A stretch of 64,000 nucleotides of DNA from Aliirhizobium smilacinae (lineage in GTDB: Bacteria > Pseudomonadota > Alphaproteobacteria > Rhizobiales > Rhizobiaceae), in NCBI RefSeq assembly GCF_006335145.1, contig NZ_VDMN01000002.1, forward strand, positions 124,001 through 188,000, read 5' to 3'. Position 1 is the first letter of the stretch, and every line of letters begins with the position of its first letter. Made by a program: the position numbers and the translations under genes. The notes below the pieces were generated by a model. That model saw nothing but the letters and a program-made list of their open reading frames with translations. It did no database searches and had not been told where the DNA came from. This document shows positions 37,599 to 47,165 of this stretch, piece by piece.

Positions 37599-37692
37599 GG
37601 CATGTCCTCGCAGTCTGTTTGCGCCCATTTCAGGACGCGGTTTTCCTGCCGGCAGTCAAACGGCCGGATCAGATCTCGATAAAGGATTGGTA

Positions 37693-37719
37693 TCGCGCCG
37701 GCATCGGCTGCCGGCGCGA
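37693..37719. terminator. intergenic hairpin after the peptide-binding-protein gene
   Basis: TCGCGCCGGCA, five bases, TGCCGGCGCGA: perfect 11-bp arms 10 bp beyond the stop of the binding-protein gene and 95 bp before abgB. There is no T-run after the stem on the minus strand, so it probably acts as a 3' stabilising or attenuating structure that gives more binding protein than AbgB-like enzyme. Confidence 0.5.
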
Positions 37720-37728
37720 CAAAAACGA

Positions 37729-39273
37729 TCAGTCGTCGACCGATACTTCCCATAGACGGGCGTTCGACTGCCAGACCGGCTGGCCCTTCAGCTTCTTGGT
37801 GGCACCCCAGACATCGACCATGTCGTAGAGGAAGATGCCCGGCATTTCCTTGAGCATCAGCTCGTGGAACTCGTCGAAAATCTTCTGGCGCTTGGCCTGG
37901 TCAGCTTCGACATAGGCCGCCTTCATCAGATCGACGGCTTTTGGATCGTCCCACATCAGCGAGGCGTTCTTGTCCTTGTTGCCGACATAAAAGGCATACA
38001 TCAGGGCCGGGTCGAGACGTGGTGCGACCGACTGCGAGATCACCTGGTAATTGCCCGAACGGCGGCGATCGACCTGCGTCGCATAGTCGAGCACTTCGAT
38101 CTGCACGTTGAGGCCTGCCTGCTGCATCATTGCCTGAGCCATGACGGCGGCCGGAAAGCTCGGAACGTTGCCGCGCTTGTTGGCGATGATCGAGATCGGC
38201 TCGCCCTTGTAACCGGCGGCCGCCAGTTCCTTCTTGGCGGCTTCGATGTCGTAAGGCAGACGCTTCTTCTGGGTGTCGTTGAAATAGACGCTATCCTGCG
38301 AGACCATCGATCCGTTCGCCTCGCCGGTGCCATTGGAGGCGGCGGCGACCAGTTCGTCGAGATCAAGAGCCATCGCCATGGCGCGGCGCACGCCCGGATT
38401 GCTCAGAACCTTGTCGCGGGTCTGGATGTAAAACAGGTTCTTGCCGTTGTTGCGTGATACGATAAGCTGGGTCTTGTCGTTCGACTTGAACTCGGGGATC
38501 AGGTCCGGCGAGATTTCGGCTGTGTCGAGCACGCCGGATTCGAGGCCCGCCTTGACGGTCGAGGCATCGGGAATGACCATGAACTTGATGCCGTCGGCAA
38601 GCGGGCGTTTGGAGCCGACCATGCCGTCCGGCTTACCGTCATTTTCAGGCGAGACGTAATCGGCGAATTTCTTGAGGTGGATATATTCACCCTTCTTCCA
38701 CTCGTCCCACTGGAACGGGCCGGTGCCGATCGGCTTGACGAAACTGCCATCGGCAGCAACGCTGTCGGGCGAGATCATGCCGGTATAACCGCATTCGGGG
38801 CGCGACATCAGGCCGACGAACACGGCCGAGGGCTTTTCAAGGGTGATCGTCACGGTCGCGGAATCGGTTGCCTTGACGCCGGCCACATGGGCGGCCCCAC
38901 CCTCAGCGAAATCGGACAGGCAGGTCCATTTGGTTTCCGGCTTCAGATAACGCGTCCAGTTCCAGACGACGTCTTCGGCGGTCAGCGGCTTGCCGTTGTG
39001 GAATTTCACGTCGGTGCGCAGCTTGAACGTATAGGTCAGGCCATCGGCCGAGGCTTCGAAACTCTTGGCCAGCAGCGGCTTGACTTCGCCGCTGTTGTTG
39101 TAACCGACGAGGCCCTCGACGATATGCAGGATGACGCCATCGGTATTGCCGTCGCGGTTGACGCCGGGATTGGCGCTGCGCAGGTCCGAACTCTGCGCGA
39201 TGGTGATGTCGCGGGCCGCGGCGATATCGGCCATGGCGAGCAGGGCAACGCCTGCGAGAAGAAGCTTTTTCAC
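37729..39273 (-). CDS. peptide/nickel-type ABC transporter substrate-binding protein (DppA family)
   Basis: 514-residue family-5 extracellular solute-binding protein with a Sec signal peptide (MKKLLLAGVALLAMADIAAA). The family pattern is seen in FHNGKPLTAEDVVWNWTRYLKPET and GTGPFQWDEWKKGEYIHLKKF. It partners the permease and ATPase genes upstream in the same operon. Such proteins bind oligopeptides, glutathione, opines or muropeptides; the neighbouring beta-lactamase-like and AbgB-like genes point to a peptide or N-acyl amino acid. Confidence 0.92.
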   Translation of the reverse strand: MKKLLLAGVALLAMADIAAARDITIAQSSDLRSANPGVNRDGNTDGVILHIVEGLVGYNNSGEVKPLLAKSFEASADGLTYTFKLRTDVKFHNGKPLTAEDVVWNWTRYLKPETKWTCLSDFAEGGAAHVAGVKATDSATVTITLEKPSAVFVGLMSRPECGYTGMISPDSVAADGSFVKPIGTGPFQWDEWKKGEYIHLKKFADYVSPENDGKPDGMVGSKRPLADGIKFMVIPDASTVKAGLESGVLDTAEISPDLIPEFKSNDKTQLIVSRNNGKNLFYIQTRDKVLSNPGVRRAMAMALDLDELVAAASNGTGEANGSMVSQDSVYFNDTQKKRLPYDIEAAKKELAAAGYKGEPISIIANKRGNVPSFPAAVMAQAMMQQAGLNVQIEVLDYATQVDRRRSGNYQVISQSVAPRLDPALMYAFYVGNKDKNASLMWDDPKAVDLMKAAYVEADQAKRQKIFDEFHELMLKEMPGIFLYDMVDVWGATKKLKGQPVWQSNARLWEVSVDD

Positions 39274-39303
39274 TGTTCTACCCTCTTTTTCTTTGGTTGA
39301 TCT

Positions 39304-40167
39304 CTATAACTGGAATGCGTCCCAGCAGGCCCGCGAGAGCTTGCCGATGGTTTCGAGCGACATCGTGTAACCCGGCGTGCCGTCGGCCATGACCTGCGGC
39401 ACGTCGTCGGTGAAGGCGCAGATGATGTAGAACGGGTTACCGTCGCGATAGACGATGCCGGCATTCATGCGGCCCCGCTTGCCGGTGCCGCCCTTGTGGG
39501 CGACGACGGTGCCGAACGGCAGGCGCGACGGAATGGCATAACGCAGGATCTGGTTCTTCAGCGTCTGCAGCGCATAGGCACACAGCGCCTGCGAGCAGCC
39601 AAGCTTTGCTGCGGCATCCGCCGACGTCTGCGCGTCGAGGATCGCCTGGAGCAGAAAGGTCTGGTCGCGTGCCGTCGTGGTGGTGACGGAACCGAGCGCG
39701 TGGTCCGGCGACAGGGCCAGCGGCGGGATGAGAAAGCGATGATGCGTGCCGCTCATGCCGATCGACTTGCAGTAACCGTCGACCTCTTCCAGCGTCAGCC
39801 GCTCGAACACCATTTTCGTGCAGACATTGTCGCTCAGCACCATCATGCCGGTAATGGCATCGCGCAGCGAGATGACGATGCCAGGCGTCAGGTAGCGGAA
39901 CATGCCGCTTGCCACTTCCTCGGCAAAACGCGCCTCGTAAGTGATCTGCTCGTCGAGATCGAGCCGGCCCTCCTCGACGGCCTTCAGCGCCGCCATCATG
40001 ATGGAGGTCTTGCGCGTGCTGGCCGACGGGGTTTCCTCTTCGGCGCCACGCGCAAACGTCTCGCCCGTCAGCAGGTTGCGCACCATGAAACGGGTGACGA
40101 AAGGCTGTGCGTCACAAATGGCGTTCAGCCGATCGGCGGCCGTGCCGGAAGTCGTTACCGTGTCCAA
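39304..40167 (-). CDS. serine hydrolase of the class A beta-lactamase fold, no signal peptide
   Basis: 287-residue protein with the active-site motifs of class A beta-lactamases in order: S50-T-R-K53 (SxxK), S112-D-N114 (SDN) and K225-G-G (KTG-type). There is no signal peptide, so it should be cytoplasmic. The omega-loop ExxLN motif with the general-base glutamate is not visible; the region reads PPLALSPDHALGSVTTTTARD. The start is a TTG at 40167 with a good ribosome site (GGAG, 7 bp spacing), 1 bp from the ATPase stop. Lying between a peptide ATPase gene and binding-protein gene, it may be a peptidase or amidase on the imported compound rather than a resistance enzyme. Confidence 0.83.
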   Translation of the reverse strand: MDTVTTSGTAADRLNAICDAQPFVTRFMVRNLLTGETFARGAEEETPSASTRKTSIMMAALKAVEEGRLDLDEQITYEARFAEEVASGMFRYLTPGIVISLRDAITGMMVLSDNVCTKMVFERLTLEEVDGYCKSIGMSGTHHRFLIPPLALSPDHALGSVTTTTARDQTFLLQAILDAQTSADAAAKLGCSQALCAYALQTLKNQILRYAIPSRLPFGTVVAHKGGTGKRGRMNAGIVYRDGNPFYIICAFTDDVPQVMADGTPGYTMSLETIGKLSRACWDAFQL

Positions 40168-40168
40168 G

Positions 40169-41797
40169 TCAGTTCTCCAGACGCCATTTGAGTGTCACGC
40201 CGCCCCGCTCGTTCTGGTCGAGGGCGGGGATGGCCGAGAGGAGACGGCGCGTATAGGCCTCCTTCGGGCTGTCGAAGATCGTGTCGCGATCTCCTTGTTC
40301 GATAATGCGGCCGTCCTGCATGACGATAACGCGGTCGGCGATCTGCTCGACGACACCGAGATCGTGGCTGATGAACAGGCAGGAAAAGCCGTAGCGTTTC
40401 TGCAGGTCGGAGAAGAGGTCGAGCACCTGCGCCCGCACCGTCACGTCGAGCGCCGACACCGGTTCGTCGGCGATCAGGAAACGCGGGCGGCGGGCGATGG
40501 CGCGGGCGATCGCCACGCGCTGGCGCTGGCCGCCGGAAAGTTCGTGCGGATAACGGCTGGCATAATCGACGTTGAGGCCGACCTCCTCCAGCGTTTCCAA
40601 GGCGCGCTTGCGCTTGGCAGCACCATCGAGATCAGGCACCAGCCGCAGGGCTTCCTCCACCAGGGCCAGAATGGTCATGCGCGGATCGAGCGAGGAATAC
40701 GGATCCTGAAATACCATCTGGCAATTCATTCGATAATCCCGCCAGTCCTCATCACGGGAGCGGCCCTGGAAGCGGATCTGACCCTCGTTTTCCTTGACCA
40801 GACCGGCGATGGTGCGTCCGAGCGTGGTTTTGCCCGAACCGGACCCCCCGACCAGCGCCACGACCTCGCCCTCATGGATATCGATGCTGACGCCGTGCAG
40901 CGCCCGTTTCGCCTTTGCCTTTTTCAGCAGCGACTTGCGGCCGGCATAATCGACGACGATGTTCTGCGCCGACACCATGGGTGCCTTCGAGGTATCGACG
41001 ACGCGCGGCGCGCCCCTGAAGGGTAGAGAGGACAACAGCTTTTTCGTATAGGGATGCTGCGGCGCTTCCAGCAAATCCTCGGTGCGACCATGTTCGACGA
41101 TAGCGCCCTTTTCCATGACGACGATGCGGCTGGTATAACGGGCCACCATCGGCAGATCGTGGCTGATCAGCAGGACGGCCGTGCCTTCGGCCCGTGTCAA
41201 CTCGACCATCAGTTCCATGACGTCGCGCTGGATGACCGCATCGAGCGCCGTCGTCGGCTCGTCGGCGATCAGCAGCGCCGGTTTTAGCAGCATGACCGAA
41301 GCCAGCATGATGCGCTGGCGCATGCCGCCGGAAAATTCGTGCGGATAGGCTGCCAGCGCCCCTTCCGGATCACGGATGCCGACACGGTTCAGCATGTCGA
41401 GGATGCGGGCGCGGCGTTCATCCGGTGATAGTTTCGTGTGGAGGACAAGCCCCTCTTCCAGCTGCCGGCCGATGGTCATCGACGGGTTGAGCGAGGTCAT
41501 CGGCTCCTGGAAAACGAGCCCGATCTCGGCGCCACGCAGGCGCCGCAATTCGCCGTCCTTCATGGTGAGGACGTCGCGACCCTTGTAGCTGATGGCGCCA
41601 CCGGCAAGCTTGATGGCGGGCGGCAGAAGCGAGATCAGCGCCCGGGTCGCGAGGCTTTTGCCGGAGCCGCTTTCTCCGACGATGCCGAAGATTTCACCGG
41701 AGGCGATATCGAAGGAGATATCCTTGACCACTTCGATACCGGTGCGGGCGACTTCGAGCGTGAGACCGCGAACGGTCAGAAGGGTTTCCGATGTCAT
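40169..41797 (-). CDS. fused dipeptide ABC transporter ATPase (DppD-DppF type)
   Basis: 542-residue protein carrying two complete ATPase domains that are separate subunits in E. coli Dpp. First domain: Walker A GESGSGKS, signature FSGGMRQRIMLASVML, Walker B ALLIADEPTTALD. Second domain: Walker A GGSGSGKTT, signature LSGGQRQRVAIARA, Walker B FLIADEPVSALD. The start at 41797 overlaps the permease stop by ATGA; an open frame to 42319 is only the permease gene in another frame. Fused ATPases of this type are common in rhizobia. Confidence 0.92.
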   Translation of the reverse strand: MTSETLLTVRGLTLEVARTGIEVVKDISFDIASGEIFGIVGESGSGKSLATRALISLLPPAIKLAGGAISYKGRDVLTMKDGELRRLRGAEIGLVFQEPMTSLNPSMTIGRQLEEGLVLHTKLSPDERRARILDMLNRVGIRDPEGALAAYPHEFSGGMRQRIMLASVMLLKPALLIADEPTTALDAVIQRDVMELMVELTRAEGTAVLLISHDLPMVARYTSRIVVMEKGAIVEHGRTEDLLEAPQHPYTKKLLSSLPFRGAPRVVDTSKAPMVSAQNIVVDYAGRKSLLKKAKAKRALHGVSIDIHEGEVVALVGGSGSGKTTLGRTIAGLVKENEGQIRFQGRSRDEDWRDYRMNCQMVFQDPYSSLDPRMTILALVEEALRLVPDLDGAAKRKRALETLEEVGLNVDYASRYPHELSGGQRQRVAIARAIARRPRFLIADEPVSALDVTVRAQVLDLFSDLQKRYGFSCLFISHDLGVVEQIADRVIVMQDGRIIEQGDRDTIFDSPKEAYTRRLLSAIPALDQNERGGVTLKWRLEN

Positions 41798-42612
41798 TTC
41801 AGACCTCTCATGCGCGGGTCGAGCCGGTCGCGAAGGGCGTCGCCAAGAAGATTGATGCCGAGCAAGGTCAGCGCGATGCAGATGCCGGGGAACAGGCCGA
41901 GCCAGACGGCCTGCTGGATGAATGGCCGGCCGGCGGCCAGCATGTTGCCCCAGGTCGGTGCCGGTGGCGGCACGCCGAGGCCCAGGAAGGAGAGCGCGCT
42001 TTCCGACAGGATCGCCCAGCCGAACATCGAGGTGGCAAGCACGGTGATCGGCGCCAGGCAATTGGGCAGGATGTGGCGGAACATCGTGAACAGCTCGCCA
42101 TTGCCCATCACCCGCGAGGCCTCGATGAATTCGCGCTCGCGCAGCGACAGGACCGCCCCGCGCACGACACGGGCCATGGACGGCGTATAGGCAATCCCGA
42201 GCGCAAAGATGATGCCATACTGGTTGGCGCCGAACACGGCGAGCAGGCCGAGCGCCAGCAGGATGCCGGGAAAGGCAAGAAGCGCATTGTTGACCGCCAT
42301 GATCACGCCATCGACCCAACCGCGCGCATAACCGCTGACCAGCCCGATCAGCGTGCCGCAGATTGTGGCAAAGCTGACCGTCAGGAAACCGATCCAGACG
42401 CTGGCTTGGGCACCGACCATCAGGCGGCTCAGCACATCGCGCCCGAATTCATCTGTTCCAAGAAGATGCGCGGCGCTTGGCCCCGCCAGACGGGCCGTGA
42501 AGGACAGCTTCATCGGATCGAACGGCGTCCAGACGAGGCCTATGGCGGCGGTGATGACGAGGACGGCGATCAGAAAGCCGCCGATGAGACCATTGAGAGT
42601 GAACTTTTTCAT
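41794..42612 (-). CDS. peptide ABC transporter permease (DppC family)
   Basis: 272-residue inner-membrane permease with a cytoplasmic N-terminal region, about five to six spans and the DppC/OppC segment GTDEFGRDVLSRLMVGAQASVWIGF; EAA-loop EASRVMGNGELFTMFRHILPNCLAPI. It overlaps the DppB-type gene by ATGA (start 42612, stop 42609). Confidence 0.92.
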   Translation of the reverse strand: MKKFTLNGLIGGFLIAVLVITAAIGLVWTPFDPMKLSFTARLAGPSAAHLLGTDEFGRDVLSRLMVGAQASVWIGFLTVSFATICGTLIGLVSGYARGWVDGVIMAVNNALLAFPGILLALGLLAVFGANQYGIIFALGIAYTPSMARVVRGAVLSLREREFIEASRVMGNGELFTMFRHILPNCLAPITVLATSMFGWAILSESALSFLGLGVPPPAPTWGNMLAAGRPFIQQAVWLGLFPGICIALTLLGINLLGDALRDRLDPRMRGLK

Positions 42613-43553
42613 TCGGCGACCACACGCGGATCAAATAGGGGATAAAGCAGGTCGACGACGAGATTGACCGCTACATAGGACAAGGCCACGAACAGCAGGC
42701 AGCCCTGAATGACGGGGTAGTCACGGGCAAAAATGCTGTCGACCATCAGGCGGCCGAGGCCGGGAATGGTGAACACCGTCTCGATGACGGCGATGCCGCC
42801 GAGCAGGTTGCCGAGGATCAGGCCGATCATCGTCCATGTCGGGCCGAATGCGTTTTTGAAGGCGTGACGCCACAGGACCGCGCTCTCTGACAGACCCTTG
42901 GCGCGGGCATGGGTGATATAGTCCAGCCGCAGCACTTCCAGTGTCGAGGCACGCGCCATGCGGATCAGCACACCAGCTTCGTGGATGACCAAAGTCATGA
43001 CCGGCAACACGAGATAGAGCAGTCCGCCGACGATGTTGTCCTCGATCGACACGTAACCAAGCACCGGCAGCCAGCCGAGCTTCAGCCCGAAGAACAGCAG
43101 CAGCAGCAGTCCAAGCCAGAAGGTCGGGATCGACAGGAGCACGGTTGCCGTGCCGACCAATGCCAGGTCCGTGACACTGTTCTGACGCCAGGCGGCGATG
43201 ACGCCAGCGGGCACCGCGATCAGACTGGCCAATAGCACCGCAATGACGACGATTTCCGCACTGACCATGAAACGCGACACGACGAGCGGCAATACCTCCT
43301 CGTCATTGACGATGGAGCGACCGAAATCGCCCTGCAGGACATTGCCCGCCCAGATGACGAATTGCTGCGGCATCGATTTGTCGAGCCCCAGTTCGGTGCG
43401 CATGGCAGCGATCTGTTCGGGCTGCGCCATGTCGCCAAGCATCAAGGCCGCAGGATCACCGGGAATGAAGCGGATCAGCGCAAATACCGTCACGGAGACG
43501 AGCACGATCGTTGGTAGCGCCATCAGCAGACGGCTCAGGATAAATCTCAGCAT
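42609..43553 (-). CDS. peptide ABC transporter permease (DppB family)
   Basis: 314-residue permease, first gene of the operon. N-terminal span (LRFILSRLLMALPTIVLVSVTVFALIRFIPGDPA) and EAA-loop YITHARAKGLSESAVLWRHAFKNAFGP are typical of DppB/OppB. The upstream region (43554-43731) has CTATGCG repeats and separates it from a LysR gene in the same orientation. Confidence 0.92.
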   Translation of the reverse strand: MLRFILSRLLMALPTIVLVSVTVFALIRFIPGDPAALMLGDMAQPEQIAAMRTELGLDKSMPQQFVIWAGNVLQGDFGRSIVNDEEVLPLVVSRFMVSAEIVVIAVLLASLIAVPAGVIAAWRQNSVTDLALVGTATVLLSIPTFWLGLLLLLFFGLKLGWLPVLGYVSIEDNIVGGLLYLVLPVMTLVIHEAGVLIRMARASTLEVLRLDYITHARAKGLSESAVLWRHAFKNAFGPTWTMIGLILGNLLGGIAVIETVFTIPGLGRLMVDSIFARDYPVIQGCLLFVALSYVAVNLVVDLLYPLFDPRVVAE

Positions 43554-43637
43554 TGTTTCCCCACGATTGATGTCCAGCTTTCCGTTAGGGCATCATCGGT
43601 TTCGTTGCGTTAGACTATGATTGGATGAAGAAAGAAG

Positions 43638-43672
43638 CGCAATACTATGCGTTTTTGTCATATGTCTATGCG
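43638..43672. promoter_or_regulatory. CTATGCG direct repeats upstream of the peptide transporter operon
   Basis: CTATGCG occurs at 43645-43651 and 43666-43672, exactly 21 bp (two helical turns) apart; the first copy is also half of an inverted pair CGCA-N6-TGCG (43638-43651). The spacing suggests a dimeric regulator on one face of the DNA, perhaps one of the adjacent LysR proteins. Confidence 0.35.
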
Positions 43673-43731
43673 CACCGCGAGAGGCGGATGTGCGGTGGAT
43701 ATCCATGTTTTTTCCAAATAAATATCTGTTT

Positions 43732-44637
43732 TTATTCGATTTTTTGAGAAAACAGGATCTGCCTCTGTAACGCGTCGCTCAGTGCCTGCGCCGCAATCGA
43801 CAGCGGGAATCCGGCGGCTCGGGCCAGACCGAAATCCTGCACCGCCTGCGGAACGAACGGTCGCTGCACCACCGGCAGGTGACGATAAAGGTTGGCATAA
43901 AAACTGCTGATGATGGACACGCCAAGCCCCTGCGCAACATAGGCGCAGGCCGAACTGTTGGTATGGGTTTCGATCTTCACCATCTGTTTGACGCCGGCGC
44001 GCGCGAAAGTCTGGTCCAGCGCCATACGATTGGGTCTTTGCCGTCCGATCAGAATCAGCGGCACATTGCGGAGATCCTTTGCGGAAATCTCGTCGAGTTC
44101 AGCCAATGGATGATCCTTGGGCACAACACAGACACTTTTGCCGCTCGCCACCTTATCCACCACGATACCCGGCCCGGTCTCGCCCTCCATGCGCAGAAAG
44201 CCGATATCGATGACGCGTTCCCCGACCAGCTTGTTGATCGCCGTGGTAGTTTCGAAAAAGGTCTCGATGCGGACGCCGGGAAAATCATGGATGTAGTCGA
44301 CGAGCATGGCGGGGGCAAAATTTTCCCACATGCTGCTCGGCAAACCGATGCGGACGATCTCGGGACCGGATGCGCCGCTGCGCATGTCTTCGGCATGGCC
44401 CGACATGCGATCCACCGCCAGAAGCACGTTTTCGGCATCCCGCCCCAGCGCGAGCGCTTCCGGCGTCGCGATCAGCCGCCCCTTGTCGCGGGCGAAAAGC
44501 GTGATGGACAGATCCTGCTCCAGCTGCTGCAACATTCGACTGACACCCGACTGGCTGAGCCCCATCGCCTTTGCCGTCGCGATGGTCGACCCGGTCGCGA
44601 GAAGCGTGCGGAGCACTTCGAGTTGCTTGATGTTCAT
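43732..44637 (-). CDS. LysR-family transcriptional regulator
   Basis: 301-residue LysR protein: MNIKQLEVLRTLLATGSTIATAKAMGLSQSGVSRMLQQLE is the winged helix, followed by an effector domain. The start at 44637 is where homology begins; 35 further residues upstream are not conserved. It is 31 bp downstream of a second LysR gene of identical length and directly upstream of the dpp-type operon, its likely target. Confidence 0.87.
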   Translation of the reverse strand: MNIKQLEVLRTLLATGSTIATAKAMGLSQSGVSRMLQQLEQDLSITLFARDKGRLIATPEALALGRDAENVLLAVDRMSGHAEDMRSGASGPEIVRIGLPSSMWENFAPAMLVDYIHDFPGVRIETFFETTTAINKLVGERVIDIGFLRMEGETGPGIVVDKVASGKSVCVVPKDHPLAELDEISAKDLRNVPLILIGRQRPNRMALDQTFARAGVKQMVKIETHTNSSACAYVAQGLGVSIISSFYANLYRHLPVVQRPFVPQAVQDFGLARAAGFPLSIAAQALSDALQRQILFSQKIE

Positions 44638-44668
44638 GCGGCAGACACTTTCAACGGAATGGGGCGCA

Positions 44669-45574
44669 TCATGGCCAACCGGCAATGCTTTGCAGGAAAA
44701 GCCCGGCCGTTTTCGGCAGAGGATATTTTTCGCCGCTGACAAGGCAGTAGGTCACCGGCAGTTCTGGCTCGAGCGGGATCAGAGCCAGGGACAGATTGAC
44801 ATATTCGCGTGCAATCAAATCGCCGACAAGCGCGATCCCCAGCCCCTCGGCCGCCAGCGCGCAAGCACTGGCAACCGAATGCGCTTCGAGCAGCGGTCTT
44901 TGGCGCAGACCGTGCCGGTAGAACTCGGCTTCGAGCTGATGGCGCACAGGCCGCTCGCGGTTGAGGACGATGAGATCGTGCCCCTTGAGATCGGCAATCG
45001 ACAGCCGCGCGCGGTCTGCCAGAGCATGCGTGTGAGGTAGGGCCGCGACGATACGTGACCGAAAGGTCCTTTCTTGCCGCAGTCCCGGCGTCGTCAGCGG
45101 CAACCGCGAAAAACCGATATCCGCCTCCCCATCGGCAATCATGCGCTCGATAGCCAGATAGCTGCCGGAGGCAATCTCAACCCGCATCAGGCCATTGGTG
45201 GCGAGAAACGCCTTGATCATCTTCGGTACCCGTGTCGATGACAGGCTAGCGGGAAAGGCAAGCCGCAGCAGCATGTCGCGGGAACGGCCGTTCTCCAACT
45301 CGATCGCAGCCGTCTTCAGGGCTCTCAGCCTGTCGGAAATGATGCGGATTTCCGGCCCGAGCTGCAGTCCCTCGCGTGTCGGCGACAGCCGGTTCTTGTC
45401 GCGCTCGAACAGGCGCACACCGAGATATGCCTCAAGCTGCTGCAGAAGCCGGCTTGCATTCGATTGCGAAATGCCGAGCTCCACTGACGCCGCAACCGTC
45501 GAGCCCGTCGCGGCAATGGCATCATAGGCCTCGATATGTTTCAGACTGATCGCCGCGCTCACCGTCTTCGCCAT
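44669..45574 (-). CDS. LysR-family transcriptional regulator
   Basis: 301-residue LysR protein (ISLKHIEAYDAIAATGSTVAASVELGISQSNASRLLQQLE as winged helix) homologous to the LysR gene just downstream; both share the ATGST...LG(I/L)SQS pattern, suggesting an old tandem duplication. The start at 45574 (MAKTVSAAISL) is preferred to 45712, whose extra residues overlap the divergent promoter region. It is divergent from an MmgE/PrpD gene at 45684. Confidence 0.87.
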   Translation of the reverse strand: MAKTVSAAISLKHIEAYDAIAATGSTVAASVELGISQSNASRLLQQLEAYLGVRLFERDKNRLSPTREGLQLGPEIRIISDRLRALKTAAIELENGRSRDMLLRLAFPASLSSTRVPKMIKAFLATNGLMRVEIASGSYLAIERMIADGEADIGFSRLPLTTPGLRQERTFRSRIVAALPHTHALADRARLSIADLKGHDLIVLNRERPVRHQLEAEFYRHGLRQRPLLEAHSVASACALAAEGLGIALVGDLIAREYVNLSLALIPLEPELPVTYCLVSGEKYPLPKTAGLFLQSIAGWP

Positions 45575-45683
45575 CCAACTCCCTGTCCTTTCGGTAACCC
45601 TATCGCGGAACCGCATAAGATTGCGGCGCTGCCAAAAGTCGAACACGTTTGCCGCAAACAAGCCCAGCGAGAGGCATTCGTCA

Positions 45684-47057
45684 ATGAGCAGCGCACTTTC
45701 CAACATTGCCAACCACCTTACATCGCGGACCGAGTTTTCCCCTCATTGGATTGAGTTGGCGCGTGACGCCGTGATCGATACGCTGGGCTGCATGATCGCA
45801 GGCGCCAGGGATGCCAGCGTCCAAGCAGTAACAACCGCATTCGCCGCGGAGATGAATGGCAATGGCACCCATTGGCTCGTCACTGGCGGTAGAACCGTGT
45901 CTTCAATCTCAGCGCTCGTGAATGGCACCGCAGCACACGCTCTCGATTTCGACGACAACTTTCATCCCGCCCGTGCCCATGCATCGGCGGTTCTGGTTCC
46001 GGCACTACTCGCAGCGATCAGCAGAGATCATCCGGTTACGGGGCGCCAATTCCTGGAAGCGTATATGACAGGCCTTGAAGCGCAGAGCGCTGTCGGATCC
46101 GGTGTCAATCCTTCACATTACAACAAAGGTTGGCATGGGACGGCGACCGTGGGCGCTATCGGGGCGGCGGCTGGTGTTGCCAGGCTCCTCGGAGCCAATA
46201 CCGAACAGACGGGGCAATCAATGAGCCTGGCAACCTCCATGGCCTGCGGTCCCAAGGCGCAATTCGGCACTCTGGTAAAGCCGATCCATGCAGGCATTGC
46301 TGCCCGTAATGCCGTGGAAGCCGCTCGCCTTGCCATGGCTGGAGCCACCGGTGCGATCGACGTGCTGGAGAAGCCTCAGGGGTTTCTCGACCTGTTTGGG
46401 GGCGACGAGCCGGTGGGTTGGGCCGACAACAAGCCCAACGGCCGCCATATCATCGAAACGCGTGGATTGGTGACCAAACGTCACCCTTGCTGCGCATCTA
46501 CTCACAGAGCCATCGACATGCTGCTTGATCTCAAGGCGGAATACGGCCTGAGGGAAGAGGATATTGCCACGATAGACGCCAAGGTCGGAATTTCTGCAGT
46601 CAAGAACCTTCCCTACCCCAAACCAAGCGATGAAATGCAGGCCCGTTTCTCGATGCAATATTGCCTGGCGACGGCCTTTAGACGGGGGGCACTCAGCCTT
46701 GCAGACTTCACGATGTCCGCGCTGAGCGATGGGAAGAAGAGCTTGCTGATGGACAAGATCAATATGCACTCCTTCACCGCCGACGAGGAACGCGGTCATG
46801 AACGCCTGCCGCATGAACTCACCGTTACCCTGACGAACGGAGAGATCCTACGGCGCTCTCGCCTCCATGCGAAGGGCGCGCGTGAGGACGCTCTCGGCGA
46901 GGATCAAAGAAAAGCAAAATTCATCGACTGCCTTGAGTGGGCAGGTCGACCAGCAAATTCTGTATACGAGCAACTCTTGAGTATGCCACGCGCCGGGTCG
47001 ATGCTTTCTTTATTGGCTGGAATCTGGTCGAAGGAAGACGATGTTGAGACCGGATGA
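45684..47057 (+). CDS. MmgE/PrpD-family protein (first of three)
   Basis: 457-residue member of the MmgE/PrpD family, which includes 2-methylcitrate dehydratase, cis-aconitate decarboxylase and iminodisuccinate epimerase. Family motifs: ARDAVIDTLGCMIAGARD, LVNGTAAHALDFDDNF, SHYNKGWHGTATVGAIGAAAG and TKRHPCCASTHRAIDML. ATG 45684 has a ribosome site (GAGAGG) and begins the conserved region; an in-frame start at 45621 is less likely. Divergent from LysR at 44669-45574, which may control it. Confidence 0.88.
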   Translation: MSSALSNIANHLTSRTEFSPHWIELARDAVIDTLGCMIAGARDASVQAVTTAFAAEMNGNGTHWLVTGGRTVSSISALVNGTAAHALDFDDNFHPARAHASAVLVPALLAAISRDHPVTGRQFLEAYMTGLEAQSAVGSGVNPSHYNKGWHGTATVGAIGAAAGVARLLGANTEQTGQSMSLATSMACGPKAQFGTLVKPIHAGIAARNAVEAARLAMAGATGAIDVLEKPQGFLDLFGGDEPVGWADNKPNGRHIIETRGLVTKRHPCCASTHRAIDMLLDLKAEYGLREEDIATIDAKVGISAVKNLPYPKPSDEMQARFSMQYCLATAFRRGALSLADFTMSALSDGKKSLLMDKINMHSFTADEERGHERLPHELTVTLTNGEILRRSRLHAKGAREDALGEDQRKAKFIDCLEWAGRPANSVYEQLLSMPRAGSMLSLLAGIWSKEDDVETG

Positions 47058-47165
47058 TGCCGGCTTTTGCTATTGAAAAGAAGCAAATGCTCGACCTGAC
47101 AGCTCAGCGACCTGTGTTGTTTACTTAGGTTTTGATTTGAGAGGCGTACCGATCGCGCGCGCAAT

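Noticed and set aside
41798..42319. A 716-residue reading of the fused peptide ATPase
   Set aside because: The added N-terminus is the DppC-type permease gene in another frame; the ATPase homology begins at 41797.
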